From contig NZ_CP007440.1 of the NCBI RefSeq assembly GCF_001579845.1, positions 6,966,029 through 7,030,028 of the forward strand: DNA of 64,000 nucleotides, in the 5' to 3' direction. This DNA is from Rhodoplanes sp. Z2-YC6860 (GTDB lineage Bacteria; Pseudomonadota; Alphaproteobacteria; Rhizobiales; Xanthobacteraceae). Shown piece after piece: positions 60,505-64,000 of this stretch (position 1 is the first letter of the stretch; the number at the start of each line of letters is the position of its first letter). The notes below the pieces were generated by a model. It worked only from the letters and a program-made list of their open reading frames with translations, was not told the origin of the DNA and did no database searches. A program made the translations under genes and the position numbers.

Positions 60505-61812
60505 ATGATGATGGGCTTTTTTGTCCGGACTTCAGCGGCATTGGTGGGGATTGCGATCGCAGCCGGCGCAGCGGCCGCGGAGTCCAACGTCACCGTGCGC
60601 ACCTACAGCAGCGACGACACGCTGCTCCGGCTCGGCGTCTTCCCCTTCGAAGGCGGCAAGACGCTCAATCTGTCGGTCGGCATCGGCAGTGCTGCCTTCC
60701 ACCATCCCAAGGACCCGCCGAACGTGATCTGGACGCTCGGCGACCGCGGTCCGAACATCGCCTGCAGCGACATAAAGGAGTTCACCGGCGTCGAACTCGG
60801 CTGCCGCGAGATCAAAGGCAGCCGCGTCTACCCGACGCCGTCCTACGCGCCGTCGATCTACCGCGTGATGCTGCTCGACGACGGCACCTTCCAGGTCACC
60901 GACGTGATCAAGCTGAAGGACCGAGACGGCCGGCCGCTGAACGGCATGCCGAACCCGACCAAGACCGCGACCACCGAGACGCCGCTCGACGGCAAGGGCA
61001 AGACGCTGCAGCAGGACCTGCGTGGCATCGACGCCGAATCCCTGGTGCGGCTCAACGACGGCACGTTCTGGGTCGGCGATGAGAATGCGCCGTCGCTCGC
61101 GCATTTCGCCGCAGACGGCAAGCTGATCGAACGCCATGTGCCGAAGGGCACCGAGGGCGAGTTCGCCGCAGCGCCCTACAAGACTGTGGGCTCGCTGCCC
61201 GCGATCCTCGCCAAGCGCCAATCGAACCGCGGCATCGAGGCGATCGGCGTCTCGCCCGACGAGCGCTTTCTTTATCTGACCATGCAGAGCCCGCTGGCCA
61301 ACCCGGACACCGCGACGTTCCAGCAGGCGCGCAACACCCGCATCATCAAGTTCAACCGCAAGACCATGAAGGTGCTGGGCGAGTACGTCTACAGCATGGA
61401 CGATCCATCGACCTTCCGGCGCGATCCCTCGAACAAGCCCAGCGATCCGCGGATCAGCGAGATGATGGCGATCGGCGTCGACCGTCTGGTCATTCTCGAA
61501 CGCACCGAGGGAACCACCAAGCTTTATGAGGTCGAGCTGGCGGGCGCGACCAACATCTCAGGCACGCCCTGGGACGACATCGCGACCAAGCCGAGCCTGG
61601 AGCAGACCGACGTCGCGGCCGCGAAGATCACGCCGGTGAAGAAGACGCTGCGCTTCGACACCGCCGATCACAATGAGATCGTCGGCAAGACCGAGGGCAT
61701 GACCCTGCTCAGCGACGGCGCGCTTTTGCTGATCAATGACGACGATTTCGGCATCAGCGGCGCCCGCACGCAGATCGTCGTGGTGCGCGGCACCGAGATC
61801 AAGCGGCACTGA
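60505..61812 (+). CDS. Secreted esterase-like phytase-family protein
   Basis: A 435-aa exported protein of the esterase-like-activity-of-phytase family, a beta-propeller group. Family stretches are VIWTLGDRGPNIAC near the N-terminus, GVSPDERFLYLTMQSPL in the middle and EGMTLLSDGALLLINDDDFG near the C-terminus. Residues 1-25 form a signal peptide. Three ATGs in a row (60505, 60508, 60511) are possible starts; the third has better spacing from GGCGGGG. The reaction is uncharacterised for this branch. Confidence 0.82.
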   Translation: MMMGFFVRTSAALVGIAIAAGAAAAESNVTVRTYSSDDTLLRLGVFPFEGGKTLNLSVGIGSAAFHHPKDPPNVIWTLGDRGPNIACSDIKEFTGVELGCREIKGSRVYPTPSYAPSIYRVMLLDDGTFQVTDVIKLKDRDGRPLNGMPNPTKTATTETPLDGKGKTLQQDLRGIDAESLVRLNDGTFWVGDENAPSLAHFAADGKLIERHVPKGTEGEFAAAPYKTVGSLPAILAKRQSNRGIEAIGVSPDERFLYLTMQSPLANPDTATFQQARNTRIIKFNRKTMKVLGEYVYSMDDPSTFRRDPSNKPSDPRISEMMAIGVDRLVILERTEGTTKLYEVELAGATNISGTPWDDIATKPSLEQTDVAAAKITPVKKTLRFDTADHNEIVGKTEGMTLLSDGALLLINDDDFGISGARTQIVVVRGTEIKRH

Positions 61813-61938
61813 CCACCCCTTCCCTGCCGTATGACCTGCCGCGCCTTCCGAGGCGGCATGACATGCCCATTTTTTCCCGGGCAGACAGGCCACGTCTCCG
61901 CTACAATGGGTCAAACCCATCAGTGACGGAGACTTCAA

Positions 61939-62880
61939 GTGTCGAGCAAGAAGCTGACCGGTTCGTTCGTGGCCCTGATCACGCCGTTCAACAAGGACGG
62001 CTCGGTCGATTTCGCAGCTTTCCGCACGCTTCTGAAATTCCATGAGACCCACGGCACCTCGGCGGTGCTGATCATGGGCTCGACCGGCGAAACCTCGATG
62101 CTGTCGCCGGAGGAGAAAAAGCAGATCATCGTCGAATGCGCGAAGATGAAGACGGCCAAGATGCCGATCTTCTTCGGCTGCACCGGCAATAACACCGACT
62201 CGACCATCGCCAGTGTCAAATTCGCGAAAGACAACGGCGCCGACGGCGCGATCCTCGCGGCGCCCGCCTACATCTGCGCGCCGGAGGCCGACATCGAGCA
62301 ATTTTTCCTCGACATCGCCGACGCCACCGACCTGCCGCTCGGCATCTACAACAATCCGCCGCGGGTGAAGAGCGACCTGCACTGGGATCACCTGATCCGC
62401 ATCTTCAAGCATCCGAACTATGTGGTGCACAAGGAATCGACCGGCCGCGTCGGCCAGGTCGCGCAGGTCTTGGCCGCCAGGCCCAACGTCTCGGTGATGT
62501 GCTGCGACAGCCCCAATCTTGGCCTCGTGGTGCCGACCATGAGTCTCGGCGGTCACGGCACCGCCAACATGACCGGCAACATCGCGCCCGCCGAGCTCGC
62601 CACCATCTCGAAGCCGTGGACGAGCTACGCGGAGGCCGAAGGCTTCAAGCAAGCCTATCTCGGGCTGCTGCCGCTCCTGCACTACACCTATTCGGCCATC
62701 AATCCGGTCGCGGTGAAGTCGCTGATGAAGGCGCTCGGCATGCCGGCCGGCGATCTGCGCAAACCGCTGACCAACCTGGAAGGCGATGCGCTCGCCAAGG
62801 GCGTGCGCATCGTGCAGGAGCTCGGGCTCGACAAGGTCTACGGCTACAAGGTCAAGCCGATCACCGCCGTCGCGGCCTGA
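61939..62880 (+). CDS. Dihydrodipicolinate synthase/N-acetylneuraminate lyase family aldolase
   Basis: A 313-aa TIM-barrel aldolase. GSTGETSML is the pyruvate-carboxylate-binding motif, the catalytic Tyr is in LGIYNNPPR and the Schiff-base Lys in YVVHKESTG. GTG at 61939 has GGAG seven bases ahead. Family members include DapA and sugar-acid aldolases; VMCCDSPNLG at the specificity region is not the DapA form, so a sugar-acid or hydroxy-acid aldolase is more likely than lysine synthesis. Confidence 0.88.
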   Translation: MSSKKLTGSFVALITPFNKDGSVDFAAFRTLLKFHETHGTSAVLIMGSTGETSMLSPEEKKQIIVECAKMKTAKMPIFFGCTGNNTDSTIASVKFAKDNGADGAILAAPAYICAPEADIEQFFLDIADATDLPLGIYNNPPRVKSDLHWDHLIRIFKHPNYVVHKESTGRVGQVAQVLAARPNVSVMCCDSPNLGLVVPTMSLGGHGTANMTGNIAPAELATISKPWTSYAEAEGFKQAYLGLLPLLHYTYSAINPVAVKSLMKALGMPAGDLRKPLTNLEGDALAKGVRIVQELGLDKVYGYKVKPITAVAA

Positions 62881-62907
62881 TGATCGCGATGCAGCAGCCG
62901 GACACGC

Positions 62908-63450
62908 CTATTGGCACATGGCCCGGCTGATGAAGGTCACCGTGTAGCACTCCTGAGCGCCTTGCTGGCCGTTGAGAAGGGCCTTGGCCGGACATTCCTC
63001 GGCCGAGGTGAAGTCCATGCTCTTGCCGGTGTTGAAGCCCTGCTTGCGGCAAAGCTGCTCTGCGGCGGCGACACAGTCGGGCGCGCCGTTCGGGGCGGTG
63101 GCACAGCGCTCGCGGCCGCTCATGACTTTCGACTTCGGCAGATACGTCACGGCGTCGACCGCATCCTTGGTCGCCTCTGCCGCGCCCTTGCCGACCGCCG
63201 CCGCCTTCTCGTTGATATCACGGGAGTTGGCCGCGGCCTCGTCGCTGAGGTCGTCCATCCGGCGCTTCGCGCCTTCTAAAGAATCGCGAAAGTTCGTGGC
63301 GCTCTGATCGAAGAAGCGTCCGACCGACTCGATTAAGCCGGGGTTGCCCTTGCGGACCGGAGGCTGCTGCGGCGCCGCCTCCTGCGCAACCGCTGCCGGC
63401 ACAGACAGGACGGCGACCGCCGCCACGACGGCCCAACGCCATCCCTGCAT
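62908..63450 (-). CDS. Secreted protein of unknown function with Cys-containing C-terminus
   Basis: A 180-aa exported protein. A signal peptide ends near VPAAVAQ; a charged helical region (residues about 40-110) follows, then a C-terminal part with six Cys (RERCATAP, DCVAAAEQLCRKQG, EECPAKAL, ECYTVTF, AMCQ). The last Cys is next to the C-terminus. ATG at 63450 is chosen over 63477 for its purine-rich leader; both give a signal sequence. No known function. It is convergent with the aldolase gene. Confidence 0.75.
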   Translation of the reverse strand: MQGWRWAVVAAVAVLSVPAAVAQEAAPQQPPVRKGNPGLIESVGRFFDQSATNFRDSLEGAKRRMDDLSDEAAANSRDINEKAAAVGKGAAEATKDAVDAVTYLPKSKVMSGRERCATAPNGAPDCVAAAEQLCRKQGFNTGKSMDFTSAEECPAKALLNGQQGAQECYTVTFISRAMCQ

Positions 63451-63698
63451 CCGACTCTCGGTGTTCAGCCTGCGCATCCGATTTAAACCAGCCGACCGGG
63501 GCCAGCCCTGCACCTATTTTGTCACGATCATACGACACTGGAGTGTAGCCCGCGAATGGCGGACCGCGATGGCAAAATTGAGGTACCGCAGTGCGTCAGA
63601 ATGCACATGACACCGGCGAATGAGCCGGCCAAAGTAGCCAGATACGGAGGCGCTGTCCCGAATCCGCAGCGGTTCCAAGGACCGCGGTCCTGAAGCCG

Positions 63699-64000
63699 TC
63701 AGGTGCCGGAATGGATCAGCATCTTGAGCGCGAGGTAGACGGCCACCAGAGCCAGCACCACGGCCAGCGCCACAAGGCCCAGGCGCTTTTCGATGAAGTG
63801 CTTGATCGGCTCGCCGTAACGCCGCAGCAGCCACGCAATGACGAAGAACTTGCCGCCGCGCGCCACGATCGCCGACGCGATAAACAACCAGATATTCACG
63901 GTGGCGGCGCCGGACAGGATGGTCACCACCTTCATCGGCGGCAGATGGGCAGCGCCGGAGGTGATCAGCATCAGCAGGATGGCGTCGCGGCTGGACGACG
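63699..64000 (-). CDS. YqaA/DedA-like membrane protein, cut by the window end
   Basis: The frame enters from beyond 64000 and ends at 63699, giving the C-terminal 100 residues. They read AILLMLITSGAAHLPPMKVV, then two hydrophobic segments and a GEPIKHFIEKRL loop; this is the SNARE-associated (VTT) region and C-terminus of YqaA-family inner-membrane proteins. The ATG at 63971 is internal, since in-frame coding continues upstream of it to the window edge. Confidence 0.8.
   Translation of the reverse strand, partial: SSSRDAILLMLITSGAAHLPPMKVVTILSGAATVNIWLFIASAIVARGGKFFVIAWLLRRYGEPIKHFIEKRLGLVALAVVLALVAVYLALKMLIHSGT

Noticed and set aside
61813-61905. Hairpin TGCCGC/GCGGCA after the phytase-like gene as an intrinsic terminator.
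   Set aside because: The T-run lies more than ten bases from the stem, so it does not fit intrinsic termination well.
1-64000. CRISPR arrays, tRNA or rRNA genes, IS elements, prophage genes.
   Set aside because: No regularly spaced repeats, no tRNA-like T-loop consensus with acceptor pairing, and no transposase, integrase or phage motifs were seen on either strand.

Overview
The window looks like a piece of a high-GC alphaproteobacterial chromosome, most likely from the Hyphomicrobiales around Nitrobacteraceae/Xanthobacteraceae (Bradyrhizobium, Rhodopseudomonas or Pseudorhodoplanes-like). This is inferred from gene style (box benzoate genes, a pqq cluster, Liv-type transporters, many Bug/TctC receptors) and from short palindromic intergenic repeats of the kind common in that group. 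No rRNA, tRNA, CRISPR array, prophage or transposase was seen. Nearly every gene reads as metabolic or transport: uptake of small organic acids and aromatics, and their oxidation.

Layout. 1-6.3 kb: the 3' end of livH, then livM-livG-livF, a divergently placed Liv-type binding protein, two VOC (glyoxalase-fold) proteins and a cyclase-family hydrolase. 6.3-12.7 kb: a diheme cytochrome c, a secreted PQQ-type sugar dehydrogenase, and pqqABC plus pqqDE. The pqq set is split by an opposite-strand Bug receptor gene and a palindromic repeat. 12.9-18 kb: an operon for a 2-oxoacid (acetoin/pyruvate type) dehydrogenase, E1alpha-E1beta-aldehyde dehydrogenase-E2, without an E3. 18-23.2 kb: an EamA transporter, a small membrane protein and a NitT/TauT-type ABC transporter whose operon also encodes a Bug receptor. 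23.5-37.1 kb: an IlvD/Edd dehydratase, a MetE-like protein, a large FAD/Fe-S dehydrogenase, a serine-glyoxylate-type aminotransferase, three more Bug receptors, an AAA ATPase and an orphan molybdenum hydroxylase large subunit.

37.2-50.2 kb is the clearest functional unit. All genes are on the minus strand: benzoate-CoA ligase, livK, livH-livM-livG-livF, a Bug receptor, an alpha/beta hydrolase, the regulator boxR, then boxC and boxB. Together they describe import of an aromatic acid, CoA activation and the aerobic epoxide (box) route for benzoyl-CoA. boxA and the semialdehyde dehydrogenase boxD are not in the window. A 28-bp imperfect palindrome with TGCA ends lies just before boxR, and a related half-site precedes the ligase gene.

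50.2-64 kb is mixed: a second MetE-like protein followed by another Bug receptor, a MaoC dehydratase, a divergent MATE pump/MarR regulator pair with a duplicated palindromic operator, a TPR protein, a GST, an M24-family protein with an altered metal site, small Cys-rich secreted proteins, a ModA-like binding protein, a phytase-like esterase, a DHDPS-family aldolase, and a YqaA-type membrane protein cut by the window edge.

The strongest leads are the split pqq operon, the ABC operon carrying an extra Bug receptor, seven Bug receptors with no TctA/TctB partners in view, the candidate BoxR and MarR operators, and repeat-derived terminators. I did not find a clearly new multi-gene system; these are unusual arrangements of known families.
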